From positions 4,898,001-4,962,000 of the forward strand of contig JAWNGF010000004.1 in the NCBI GenBank assembly GCA_037039685.1: a stretch of DNA of 64,000 bases, written 5' to 3'. Below the pieces are notes generated by a model. That model saw only the letters and a program-made list of their open reading frames with translations. It had not been told where the DNA came from and searched no databases. The DNA is from Ceratobasidium sp. AG-K. Its lineage: Eukaryota > Basidiomycota > Agaricomycetes > Cantharellales > Ceratobasidiaceae. Positions within the stretch are counted from its first letter, which is position 1; the number at the start of each line of letters is the position of its first letter. Shown here in pieces: positions 26,776-40,131 of this stretch. The translations under genes were made by a program, and so were the position numbers.

Positions 26776-27853
26776 GGCGATGAAAGAGTGATGGTCGAAA
26801 AGATTGTAAAATTGAGAGCAGGGGATGGGGGTGGTAGAAGCGAAGGGTGGACGACTCAACATCGAGTGTATATATGCAACCACTGCGGGGCTATTTCCAG
26901 GGAACTAGTCCCGCAGGGATGAACGCAGCGAGCTACGAGGAAAGCAAGTTCACGTGAAGGGTATTCCACTAGTCTCGCTAGATGTGAGCTCTTTGAAGCT
27001 GCTGCTCTCGAGAGAATCCCGGTGCTAGGAGGTTGAAGTCGGGCGGTATTTGGGATAGGGGCGCTGATGCACATAGAGTCGAGACCCAGATGACGTCAGC
27101 CGATCTCGAGCGTGTCCTCACAGAGGCATGGGATCGACCGAGGTCGTACATGATTGAAGGCTCGCCCAGGTGAAAACAGCAAAGCCTTCTGCGTCAGTTT
27201 GCTCACTCGTCCAGCTCGGGCTTTGTGTGGGCGTCTACACACCGCCAAGTTGACGTGGGAAACGCCGGCCCGAACATGACTCTCGGAGTTTAGGTCTGGT
27301 TTGCTTTGCCGAAGTTATAACCGGTTCTATATGGTGGTCAGACCTCAGGTATATTTTGCTCGATCAGCGGTAGTGGGGACCGCCAGCCGAGGATTTGACT
27401 CGCCAAAAGAATAGTTCCTCCCCGGTCAGCTCGAGAGCATGGTTTACGATTGAGGTATTTCTATGAATGACAATCGTTGCTTATTTCTGCTCCTAGTATG
27501 CGCGCCGGTCTGTAAAAAATATCGTCATTTGGTGATGTACATGATCTACAGCCAGGGATCGCGCGGACAAAACCGGAATCCTCAGATGTATCCATTCTAC
27601 ATATTTATCACAAGTTATCAGGTAGAACATCCAATCAAGGAACTCACAAACGGCACCTTTGAGCACCTCCGAGGATCTCAAACGAAGCCTTCGAGAACAA
27701 GATCGAAATCCGGCGAATGCGTGTGGGAGAGGACCCTGGCTGACTCATGCTTATGTGTGTAATTTTTCGAACGAATGAAATCATTTTTAGAGAGCCACTC
27801 TCTGGATCGTGAAGTCTTCCACCACATCCTCCCCCACCACCTCTGTCTCAATC
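26776..27853. other. Intergenic between divergent genes; upstream region of mtHsp70
   Basis: Besides the two promoters I see no gene. It contains a heat-shock-element-like cluster at 27684-27697, listed separately. Confidence 0.4.
27684..27697 (+). promoter_or_regulatory. Heat-shock-element-like site upstream of mtHsp70
   Basis: GAAGCCTTCGAGAA contains a canonical TTCnnGAA pair plus a third GAA unit offset by one extra base. It lies about 157 bases before the Hsp70 start codon, a usual place for Hsf1 sites. It is a short motif and could be chance. Confidence 0.35.
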
Positions 27854-30105
<2,252 letters not shown>

Positions 30106-30761
30106 ACACCTCGCCGTTTCGTTGTATTCCAGGATTCTCGCTGCAGTCTGGCAGTGCCCCTCGCTCTCTACCCGTTATCTTATGTAGCAATTTCCCTTTT
30201 CGTCCTTGTTTCGCATACGGTCTATTAGTTCTGCATTCACCCCCACTCTTCATACATTGAACCATGTCGTATAACCTGTTTTTTTGTACTCGGTACCAGG
30301 ATGACTAGAACGACGCAATTAAAACATGTTACCCAGTGAATATGCAGAGGCGGCCCGAAAAGGTTCATCCCTTAGTCACCCGACCGCTCAACGCTCCAAC
30401 GGGCGACAATCACGGATCACGGGCAAGCGGTACCGGTGCGGTGCCGGCGACTTGACAAATTTCGCTCACGCTGATTCCCATTCCTAGGTTATAACGATAC
30501 GTTGCATTGAATTCAAAACAATGGATGATAAAAATACAAGATGAATGATGATGTACAGACAAAGCGTTTTCTTCGTTTGTGATGTTTCGGCCCCACTCGC
30601 CTCCGCGTTCGCATCTCGCCAGACTCGCCACCACGCTTGCCTCCCCCTATCCGCTACCCCGCACAAGATCCGAAGCCTAGCCCCCTTGGTCCAAGTCTCT
30701 CGGAGCCGCCTGCCTATTGCAGTCAACACCCCCTTTCCAGTGCACCTTTGCCCAATCCCCT
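30106..30761. other. 3' flanks of mtHsp70 and the next gene
   Basis: This lies between two convergent genes. No gene is supported. Confidence 0.4.
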
Positions 30762-31470
30762 TTACCAAATCCATTGCGAGCCGGCACTGTAGACCTGGGA
30801 CGTCCGCTCACGCTGGGACGCAGTGGACGACCTGCTCGAGGACCGCCCACGTTGCTGCCTGAAATTGGCCTAGTGAGGTACGACCATAGAGCAAGAGCAC
30901 AACCAGAGGCCGAAAGCGCCCGATTTGGATCAAAGGGTGAATACGGTGTCTCTCTGGCGTGCTCGAGCGCGCAAAACGGAATGGGTACTGACCTCGGTTT
31001 GGGCGGATGTGCTGTCGTAGTATTGTACGGGCTTGCGCTGTGTTTGTGATACCACCGTTCGGGATGAGGAGCTCGAGTTGGTTCGGCGGACTTCAATGTG
31101 CTGTGGGCTGTCCGTGCCCTCGGTCTCGAATAATACGGCCGACGCGCTCATCGGCGGCGAGGGGAAACTAATTGACGACATGGCCTTGGGCGAATAGTCA
31201 GGTCCGAGGTCGAGCATAAGACTATTTTCCTAAACCGGCCGTGAGATAATCAGAGTCAATCAGAGCGGCGACGTCAAGGCTTACCGAAGGAGGCTCGTCG
31301 TCGGTTTCAGTCGAGTCGGAGTCCGATATGTAGCTCGAGCGACGTGAGCAGTGGTGGTGATGGTGGTGTCGCGAGCGTTCGTGTCTCCTGGGGCGGGACT
31401 CGGCGGGTTGAGCCGTCTTGGAGTCTTTGACGGACATGTTGGCGAGGAAGCGGGTGATAAAAGACGACAT
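30762..31470 (-). CDS. Unknown Ser/Arg-rich small protein
   Basis: Not recognised. The start at 31470 reads MSSFITRFLANMSVKDSKTA followed by a basic stretch with six histidines (RSRHHHHHHCSRRSS) and an acidic Ser/Asp run (DSDSTETDDEPPS). After a GTAAGC intron comes ENSLMLDLGPDYSPKA, SISFPSPPMSASAV, VLFETEGTDSPQHIEVRR and SAQTE. After a second intron, using the acceptor GCAG before CAA, it ends QRGRSSSRSSTASQRERTSQ and SAGSQWIW, stop TAA at 30762. About 170 residues, probably disordered and phosphorylated. Clean GT-AG joins support it as a gene; no domain is visible. Confidence 0.5.
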
Positions 31471-34097
31471 GATGGGTTGTCACCGGGACGAGGGAGAGAT
31501 GAAGGTTGAGGACGAGGGTATATCGCAGCCAGAGGGAGCGGGTCCGCTGACGGAGAGACATCGGACCAGCGGAGCTGTCATTTATATTACCCACTGTCTT
31601 CGGCTGCGACCAGAGTCAAAACACATCCCCATTACGCGATCCGGGCCAGAAAGCCAATACTTGATCCGGCATACCGCGAATGGACGCTGGATTAGTGAGG
31701 TAAGGTCCGGAAATAGAAAGGCGAGATTACGGTGCGAAACGACCTCACCTGGCGAGGTAATTTAGTAACGCCGTGCCGGGGCCACTATTGTCGTCCACCA
31801 GTCGCCGTTGCACATGACCTGCGCCAGGGCGGCCTGGGCGGTCGACGTATGAAATGCGGCCCTGGGTTTGACCATTTAGGAAGCTCGTTGCGAATAGACT
31901 ACGAGATCATCAGCCAATGTCACGCCACGTCCTTTGAAGATTGTTATCTTCAAGATATGAATAATCCACATGATCATGGCGAGGCTTCTTTCAGCGAACC
32001 AAGGCAGGGTACGATGCGTGGCCTAGATTCCCTCGAGCGCAGCCAAGATGGGTTTCAACTTGACGTTTTTCGGCTAGCCGGAGCTCGGTAGACGTCAATG
32101 ACAGGCGGGTAGCGACTTTTTTCTACTGCGACTCTCGCAATCCTACGCGATTGTGGGGAATGACTTGGTCATCCAACGATAACTAAGTCCGCGGTGAGTG
32201 TGAAGGGGACAACCGTGCGTTGCCGCGGCTCATCACGTGGCCCCGACAGACCGACGGCCCAGACCAAACTCAAGGCCTTCACCATCACCCCTATCTTCGT
32301 CCGCTGTCCAGACCAGCTGCTAGCCCAGTCTGAACTAGCTCTCGCCCACCACCGATACTCGCAAATTTATGAAATTAGACCGACTCTATAGATCAAAGAT
32401 AACAGTCCGCTGACAGGCCGCAAGGAAAACACCTGTACATGGAGTCGAAGAACTGCCAAACGGCAATCAGCATCGGTACGATCATCACAGCGTCACTGAC
32501 TAACCCGTTCCGTGTACCTCGCCCTCGTCATGCGTGTAATCTTATCAGACTTTACGGCGGTGCAACTGCCAGCTGGCCGCACTTTGACTCCAACGTCATG
32601 CATTGACGTTTGGGGTCGCCAGCCAGCCACGCTGCGTCGACTGTTCGTATCTTAATTAAATGCCTAGTAGGTATAAATCACGCGCGATCCTGTGCAGGTC
32701 TTATCTCTTCCGTAGATCCTACTCAGGAAGATCGTGCCCGGAGATATTTAGCCTTGTCTACCGACTGGGAATGACGTCTAGACTTTGCCAGACTCTAATA
32801 ACGACCGTCGGCCGAGTGTTGGTCCCGTATTGTGTCTGGGATGGTCATTAGGGTACGCGATGGTACTAACGGTGATATCCATTTCAGACGTGCCCTGCAC
32901 GGATTGCAAGGGTCGAAGGAACACAAACCAACGCTTCAATTGGGCGTGATAGTAACGGTCCGATACCTCCCAACACGCGATCCCTTGCCGGCAGCATCTT
33001 TCACACACACTCCACTTTGGTCAGACAGCACTCAATCTCCACGTCCACACCCAAGGATGTTAATCTTCCGTCCCCCACTCCACGAAGTCCATACCCCAGA
33101 TTCAACAATCGGGCTTCTTGTTCCAACTTGACCTCCTACGCTCGCTCCTCTACGATCTCAGAGCAATCTTCCCAGTATGGAGATCCCCTCGTTCCGGGTC
33201 CGGTGATGATCATTGCTCGGCACGTAATCGTGTAGACGTCATACCGCAAGGGCCGGTACCGGGTTTTTCGAAGCGGGTTAAATACCGAGGTCCTGATGGA
33301 AGCGAAACTGGATAAAGTTCGATGGTCAAGTGCCATCTCGAGGGAGGAGGCTCTTCGTTTGCGCCGCAAGATGCGTTGTAAATCGGCAAAACGTATCGTT
33401 TAAACAAGATGTCAAAGGATAGGGAAGCCGGAGGAAATGAGCGTCGGTATATACCTTACCGACCACGCTGCAATTGATGTGCACCTAACACAGCATGCCA
33501 GGTTGGACGTCTCTTTGCAGGCTCTTCTGCGCCGACTGGTACCCACCCCTTGCCCGCTATGCCACCGCTATTGTTGTATAATGGGAAATGACTTTAGGAT
33601 ACAAGGTTGAACAACTAGAACATTGGGTCGTTTTGGGCACTGCTCAATGGTGGAAGTAAGTTCGGGTTCTCATCCGTCTCTGGCGCTGTTGGGACTATGT
33701 CCGCAAAATGCTTACCCAAGGTTGAATTGTAGGTAATTTGGTTGGAATATTGGAAAACTACCAGGAAGATACGATTTTATCGTCCTGTCGCGTCCCCGTT
33801 GACGTTGTCCATGTCTGGCAGATCGCGGGTATCGGCAACGAAACATGCAATAGTTATGGCGATGAAATTATGAACTCGCTGAGTTGGCGTCAACGGTACA
33901 TGGGGCTCTTCGACTTCATTTCATTTCACCGGTTCTAAAGAGGGCGTTTGTTTTGGCAGGCGTGTTGTGCCACCGCGGATGGAGTATATGCGTCCGTTAA
34001 ACCTCTGTACGTCGATCTAGTTATAATTACAAAATTTCATATGCCATAAATATTCTCGTGTTCCCAGATTCAGCCAAACATACCCCACGGAGATGTC
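31471..34097. other. Gene-poor stretch with a possible coding relic
   Basis: Mostly without coding signal. A plus-strand frame around 33001-33200 (SISTSTPKDVNLPSPTPRSP; SYARSSTISEQSSQYGDP) has the look of a Ser/Pro-rich exon but has no neighbouring exons I can join, so it may be a relic or an orphan exon. Confidence 0.3.
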
Positions 34098-34194
34098 GCT
34101 CTAATGGTCTAGTAGTATGATTCACCCTTAGGGGGCTCAGACTGATGTCAGGCCGTAGTGGGTGAGGCCCCAGGTTCAATTCCTGGTTAGAGCC
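34098..34194 (+). tRNA. tRNA-Pro (anticodon AGG) with 25-nt intron
   Basis: The acceptor stem GCTCTAA (34098-34104) pairs perfectly with TTAGAGC (34187-34193), followed by discriminator C at 34194. The anticodon stem CACCC pairs with GGGTG across the loop TTAGGG..T, with anticodon AGG at 34130-34132. The intron 34134-34158 sits at the canonical place, one base 3' of the anticodon. The T arm CCAGG-TTCAATT-CCTGG is perfect. The D arm GGTCTAGTAGTATGATT is of the tRNA-Pro type. Confidence 0.95.
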
Positions 34195-34199
34195 TTTTT
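34195..34199 (+). terminator. RNA polymerase III T-run
   Basis: Five T residues directly follow the tRNA discriminator base, the usual Pol III stop signal. Confidence 0.8.
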
Positions 34200-34912
34200 A
34201 TATGTATGATTAGCGGGCCTCATAATCGACATAGCACTACAGCGAATGACAATAGCACTATTTCCGGGCATAGAGAAGTTTCATTATTTTAGAACGGGGA
34301 CCTAAAGAGAAAACGCGACGCTCGTACGTCACCTTGCTCGCCGAGGGCGCTCCCAACGATGGAAGCCACCAATAGCGGGTGCCCAATGATTTGATCACAT
34401 GGCTTACTTTATCATAGTGTTTCGGATTGGGCGAAGAAACCGGGCCTTACGACCTCGCGAGGTTTCAAATTATATGTATACCTGTGTGCATGCTAACTGT
34501 GGGCTTATCACATAAGTGTATGTAAGAGACTGTGATCTAACATGGTCGGGGGGTGTACTAGATCCTTTTGGAGGACATATCAAGGGGACAAAAATTTCTG
34601 AGGAGAGCATTCTACTAATTACTGTGGTACACACAAAGTGGCTTGCTTATAACACTGGGACCGGCAAATTAAACCTATGGGAAGGATGACTTAGGAAATA
34701 GCACCGGGAAAATCCAGGGAGCTTGGATTTGACTGAGCTGCGCATACACCCAACTACAGTAACTCGAACCCCCGCCCCCCAGTAACGCTGCACTCCGGAT
34801 GTGTAGCCCTCAAATACGTCGAGTAACCGATTCATATCTTTATCGGGTGTATTAGCCCTTATCATAGGTTTCTATGAGGACTGAGAGGCCGACCTTTATC
34901 AGACCCAGTCGC
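34200..34912. other. Intergenic
   Basis: About 0.7 kb; I see no gene or clear motif. Confidence 0.4.
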
Positions 34913-35308
34913 TCATGGCTTGAATTCCTTGTCCGCGGAGATGTTTGCCGCAGCGACACCGTAATTCAGCCGAGGGTTGAAACCGCGGGCCTGAAGGGGA
35001 TTAAAGTGAACAGAGGTTGGTTGAGCCTGAGATCCAGGTTGTGACGGGGACTTTGGCGTCAGCTCTGGGTTGGTAGGTGCGTAGACAACACTATACGATA
35101 CACCTCGGCGGTGAAAAGGTATCATGGAGGTAACAGTATGTGTGTATGGTCGCGGTGGTTTGGGATCAGGGTATTCCTGTGAAGACACTGGAGGATTAGC
35201 GGTAGGTATCTAGGTGAATCAACAAGCAGTTCCCCATTGGGCCGGTATATATGCGAGCAGCCCAGTAACGTGAACGCTTACCCGTGAGCGAATAGTGGAA
35301 GGGTTCAT
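34913..35308 (-). CDS. Small unknown protein, possibly a gene fragment
   Basis: Not recognised. Exon 1 from the ATG at 35308 encodes MNPSTIRSR. A GTAAGC donor and a TTCACAG acceptor join it in frame to EYPDPKPPRPYTHTV, then SMIPFHRRGVSYSVVYAPT and HFNPLQARGFNPRLNYG, ending ISADKEFKP at 34913, about 95 residues. No domain, signal or membrane segment is visible. Its first exon, intron and promoter match the region upstream of the zinc-finger gene at 12 kb, so it may be a truncated duplicate carrying a copied 5' end. Confidence 0.4.
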
Positions 35309-35790
35309 AGTCAAAATGACTGTCAACCTGTCAACTCCAAACATTTCAAACTGTCAAACTGTCAAACTGTCAAACTGTCAAACTGTCATGTCTGTCATGT
35401 TTGTCATGTCTGGCATGTCTGGCATTTTTGACTACTGATCTGTCGTCTCAAAACCGGCGAGTCCCCTTAATTCACCTCCAACCCACGGGCACTGAGCGTA
35501 TGAACCGGTGCTTAAAAAACCCGGCGCGAAAAACTTAGCAGTGGGCTACGCATTCAATGACGGCTGTACCGCACAGGAAACAACGGCAGAATTCTCGATC
35601 GAAATGACGGGCAGGGGGGAGGCCGCCTCCTTCCTACACGTATGATCAATAGCAAAGCACATCTCTGTAAACGTCATCAGACCGAATCCAAGCCATGGGA
35701 CCATCAGGCAACGGGAATGACAATAGCGATACGACACAGTGCGCATTCATAGCATTGGCGCAAAGACCAATAAAACCAATAAATAAAGTT
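35161..35790 (-). repeat. Dispersed duplicated 5' segment, copy 2 (inverted)
   Basis: Its reverse complement matches 11865-12610. The shared order is: GCCTGATGGTCCCA, GCTTGGATTCGGTCTGATGA, GCGGCCTC, TCGAGAATTCTGCC, TTGTTTCCTGTGC.GTACAGCC, GGTTGACAGTCATTTTGACT, then the short first exon, intron and CACAGGAA acceptor. Copy 1 has about 200 bases not present here; copy 2 has an extra tandem expansion at 35347-35427. Coordinates are approximate. Confidence 0.7.
35347..35427. repeat. Tandem array of AAACTGTC / ATGTCTGTC units
   Basis: Four to five perfect octamers of AAACTGTC run into 9-bp variants (ATGTCTGTC, ATGTTTGTC, ATGTCTGGC). There are no spacers. It lies inside copy 2 of the duplicated segment and is absent from copy 1, so it expanded locally. 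Confidence 0.85.
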
Positions 35791-36965
35791 CGGAAGCGTG
35801 CACAACCGGCCCGGCGGCAGGTTCACATCGTGTCGCACCGTACCTGTCAAGTGAAACCACGGTGGCGGCTGCTCAAGCCATAGAAATAATTGATCGGATT
35901 CGGAGGCAACTCCAGGTGGCGTCCGAAAGTAACTTCATGACCATGCGGGCCGATAGTCCGCTGGAGTCATTTTGCACAGAGTCTGTTTAGCTTATGTACA
36001 GCCAGGTTGGTTCGAGTCAGCAAATATGAAGGTCAAAACGCACGCACACTGTCAATGTATCACGGCAGGAAAGCCCTATTATATTGAGCCTGCCCCCATC
36101 CGTGTGCCTACTGTCTCGCCCAGCGAAGTTTCTCTGACGGTCCGAGTCTCAGTCCACTTCATCCTGAGATGCGCGAGTTCATTCTGCTCACGGTGTCATA
36201 ATCACGGGCCGCAGACCCCGTGCAATGACACTGTAACGGCTTATTGATCTGCATGGTGCTGAATGCATGTAGCTTCAGAGCGGCATATACATAAGATACC
36301 GGCGTACATACAGAACTCTTCGAAGCAAGACAGCGGGTAAAGTCTAAGGCGGGCGGAGGATGTCTGAAGCGTGGAAGGCACACGACCTGCTTTCCCGCGT
36401 AGATTCAACGTCATAGCTTTCTGTCGTTGAAGGAGTCCATAGTATGAGCCTTTGTTCATATGTCCTAATCCAGCCCCAATTGTTTGAGTTTGCCGCTCAG
36501 GTGTTCGGAACTAGCCACTAGATGTTCATTTATATATTTGCCCCATAGTTCTACCTACGTCGGCCGCCGTGGCTTGACAATCCGGACGCGGTGTATCGCG
36601 CGCGCGAGAGGGTGAAAATCAAAAGGTAGAATAGATGCACGCCTAGATCAAATACATGTACCCTACACACGTGCGCTTGCGCTTATTTCTCGCCCGCGCT
36701 GCTACCCGAACCACTTGCCACGAGAGACTTGTGAAGTGGTGGTGGGTCGAGTGGTTGAAATATTGGACTATCTAAAACTCGTTCCTACGCCAAGAATATC
36801 AGCCCCAAATCGCATACAATCTATATTCTGCAAAGACTCACTCGGTCATCGCTCGAGCATAGGAGTATTGCCATTCCTGGTTTATCCGCACCCACTGGCA
36901 TTTGCACACTGGGGTTCAAGGCGTAATATTCTAAGCGCGCTTGGTCTTGCGTGAGGTTTGCTTTT
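35791..36965. other. Intergenic, 1.2 kb
   Basis: No gene is supported. A GC-alternating run CGCGCGCGCGAGAG lies near 36597-36610. Confidence 0.4.
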
Positions 36966-38798
36966 CTATACACAAATTTGGGCCCTAGGAAACGGGCGGG
37001 GGTGCTTAAACCTCACGCACCTGATTTTGGCGCAGACTTCACGGCGCGTGATTTTGGATTTACCCGGCCCTAGAGGTGAGGTTAGCTAGAAACTGGCAAC
37101 ATGGGTTGTGCGCCACACACCCCAAGCTCGGTAGATAGCCTTGTAAATGGAACATTAGGCACAGTATATATGCAGCCAAATTCAGAAGATTACTTACACC
37201 GATCAAAACACAGAGCTGACGTTTATGTGACTGGGGGGCCTCAGCAAATGTTTTACCATTTGCCGAGGCAGCGGCCCAGAGAATCTATAATATCAACGGT
37301 GAGATCAAAGGGAAACATGGAGTAAGTTAAACACTTACTACAGTCGCTTTGGTATTCAACTGAAGCTTGGAGGGACTGGCACGTGGAGCCATTAGTCCAC
37401 TGAGCCGACTGAGGAAGCTAACAGGTAGAGGATCGTCTGTCCGGATGAGTGGACCGCCAGCCAGGACCGCAGGATTTGAGCGACCTGGCCCGACTACATT
37501 CAAGGGTATGTCAGCAACGCGATGTATCATATCAATTAAACCCGCACCTGTGGGTTGAGACACATAGGTCGACCGAGCAGGTGAACCTTCAGCAGAAGTG
37601 GTGTTGGGCCTCGCGCCCATCACTTCAATTCGGTGTAGCCCGGAAACTGTCCCTTCTGCAAAGCAAGTCCCCATTACTACCTGGTGTAATTTGAGTAACA
37701 AGAGGGTGCTTTAGTTTGATCGTTACCTCAAGCGTGCAGCGTTCAGGAAGTTTGTTTATCGCAGCATGAAGAACCTGCCAACACAACAAGTAGTCAGTTG
37801 TGTTCACGTGCACCAAGAGGCAGTAATAGCCAGACCGTGGTGTCAATTTGAGTTCCAGTCTGAGCAAATAGCTTAAGGCTAACAGCCCCAGTGGCTGTAT
37901 CAAGGTAGCCGTGTCCAGTGACTATGTAGAGGCATAGCCATAAGTAAGCCGAAAGAATGCCAGGGGGATGGGGTACGTACCAAGCAATATTCGCATATCC
38001 CCTGGAACAGTGTCACAGGGGTTAAAAAACCAGCAAAAGCTAGTGCCTACATCTGTAGACACTTCTTTGCCGAAGAGATTCGTTCGTATGTTCTTCTCTT
38101 CAAGGCCTGGGATATCTGAATGAGGGTAGCTACATAAGAGGCGAATTCTGATTCAGCATAACATTTAGCACTCACTCGCCATGCACGCCGCCTTGAAGCA
38201 CTTGATATTGTTACTATTGATGACATACTCGGCTTCGTTCCCAGGCTCGTCCGCGCACTGGAATGAAAATGGAAAACGCAGAAGTCAGAGCCACACGGGA
38301 ACCCGTATTATGTACCACCACGTACCAAAAGAACTCTGACTTCGGGTGCGCGTACGAGAGGGGAAAGCGGAGAGTCATTGCTTCTCGTGGCAACTCTCGC
38401 CACAAAACTGCTGACTGGGGTTGATGGCGTGGCGCCGCTTCGGGTGACCGACCGCGTCACACCGGCAACCGTGTCGAGTTCAAACCGAACATTCGGTTCC
38501 GTCAATCTATGAGGCGCACAGGCCGAACGTGATTGGGCGTTGGTTGCAGGCTCGGAGGGGCGGGCGGGTGAAGGAATTGCCGGTGCACTGTGCTTGATTT
38601 GTCATCTTAGCCTCGCCAAAATGATATAATTACTTACTTGGCCCGCTCAGCCAACGGTGAGTGTGACTTTAGCTCGCTTTCAGTGCCAAGTGCCCGAGCG
38701 GCACGGCGGCTAGAAGCCCCGGTCCCATTTGGGTTGCTGTCGCTGTTGTGAGGCAGGAGTGGAGTAGGCTTATTAAGGTGTACTGTTGGTTTTCCCAT
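36966..38798 (-). CDS. Caspase-like protease (C14-type fold), copy A
   Basis: The start at 38798 gives MGKPTVHLNKPTPL, aligned with MGRPDVRTTRH of copy B. A disordered Ser/Pro region follows, ending EVRVLL. The catalytic domain reads CADEPGNEAEYVINSNNIKC, FKAACM, DIPGLEEKNIRTNLFGKEVS, VPGDMRILL, GHGYLDTATGAVSLKLF (catalytic His codon 37911-37913), INKLPERCTLEV, MGTCFAEGTVSGLHRIEVMG (catalytic Cys codon 37663-37665), ILWAAASANGKTFAEA, RQLCVLIG, AIYRAW and KITRREVCAKI. HG after a hydrophobic strand and a strand-ending Cys, followed by an xLWAAS-type strand, is the caspase/metacaspase pattern. A 46-nt intron at 37681-37726 is absent from copy B. The C-terminus appears shortened: the segments matching the last two exons of B are not found. 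The end at 36966 is tentative. Confidence 0.65.
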
Positions 38799-40131
38799 CG
38801 TGTTCGACCGTTTTCGAACGTGATATACCGCTTGGCTTCGATGTGGCGGACTGGCGTGGTGGCCAAGTGCTCGTTGGGAGTGATGTTCTGCACCTGAGTT
38901 TCAAATTCTCAGGGTCCCGTCCGCACCCTGTCCTGGTGCCCACCCAGCAGATACGACCCAACACGGTCCGCCGTGAAATTAATTCCCCCTCAGCGTCCAC
39001 GAGTTTCGTACTCGCCGTAAAAGCTACAGACAGCTACTCAGGAATGCCTTGATACAATAACGGCAAAATAGAAGCCCCGAGGGGTAGTCCCAAACGGCCT
39101 CTCAGCTCGAAACATCTCTCCCCGAAACGGAATCTGAGCGAATCTAGCGCGGGTTGCAGATAGCGTTCTCATTTATTAGGGGTTTATTGAGCTACGAAAC
39201 CTCTTACTCAAGCGCGAAGCTCTATAGACGCGTCAAGCAAGCAGAGGCGCCACAAATGACGCATGAAGAAGAGCCTATCAAGAACCCTGCCGATCGATCC
39301 AGGCCCCGATGCCCTTCGTAGACTTATATGAGTCTCGTACCCAAAAAGGCCGACGCAGAGCTGTCCTCCAGCGCAGTACTAGTATGGTGATTGACGCAAA
39401 GAACCACCCCAATTTCAGACCGCACGCGAAACTAAGACGTAAACTCGGTCATAATTCACTGATACTCACCATGCCCAAGTAACCAGTAGGGTTAAGGTCG
39501 ATTGCACATCACCAACCAACTGCATCGAGGCACAGGTTTGAGATAGCTAAAAACCTTATCAAGAAGGTTAAATTTTTCAGCGCCGAACTCTCGGACAGTG
39601 ACGACAGTAGAAACCCCCGAATTTGTATTTAGACAGAAGAGCAGAGTAATTTCATCGAGAGCGTACGGTGTTGTTATTAGTTGTTGGTTACTGGCTTCAA
39701 TGATCAGAGACGGGAGGGGCTGGATCAAGTACATGCAACGATATGCGGTGATAACTATTAGGTTAGGTGACACATAAGAAGCAGGAAAGCTGAGTTATGA
39801 ACGAGTCATAGAGCGCCCATAATAAGCTATTACACGATGTGATGGCCAAGATGAGTTGCGTTCGTACGTTGATCCCATCACAAGTACAATACACAGCTAT
39901 CAATGAGAGTATCAGCTCCCTCGGACCATTTCAGGCAACTTCTCCAGAGTTGGGTAGGAGATATATCCATAAAAATACTGGAACCCAAATGGATTAGTTC
40001 GCATGGCTTCCTGTGGCTGATGCTGTACAGTAGTGTCACGTGGCACGGATGCGTGTGGCTATCGATCTTGCCGTAATTCCATCTCTCAACGACGTCCACC
40101 GTAGCTCGCTCTCCCTTTCCTCATCTGGCAA
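38799..40131. promoter_or_regulatory. Divergent promoter region of module A
   Basis: It separates the start codons of caspase-like A and RdRP A. The part at 39933-40131 matches 48057-48259 of module B (shared words include GGCAACTTCTCCAG and GTGGCTATC.ATCTTGCC). No other gene is supported in between. Confidence 0.45.

Noticed and set aside
35347..35427. Regular short repeats resembling a CRISPR-like array
   Set aside because: Units are directly adjacent 8-9-mers with no spacers, in a eukaryotic genome; this is a simple tandem repeat.
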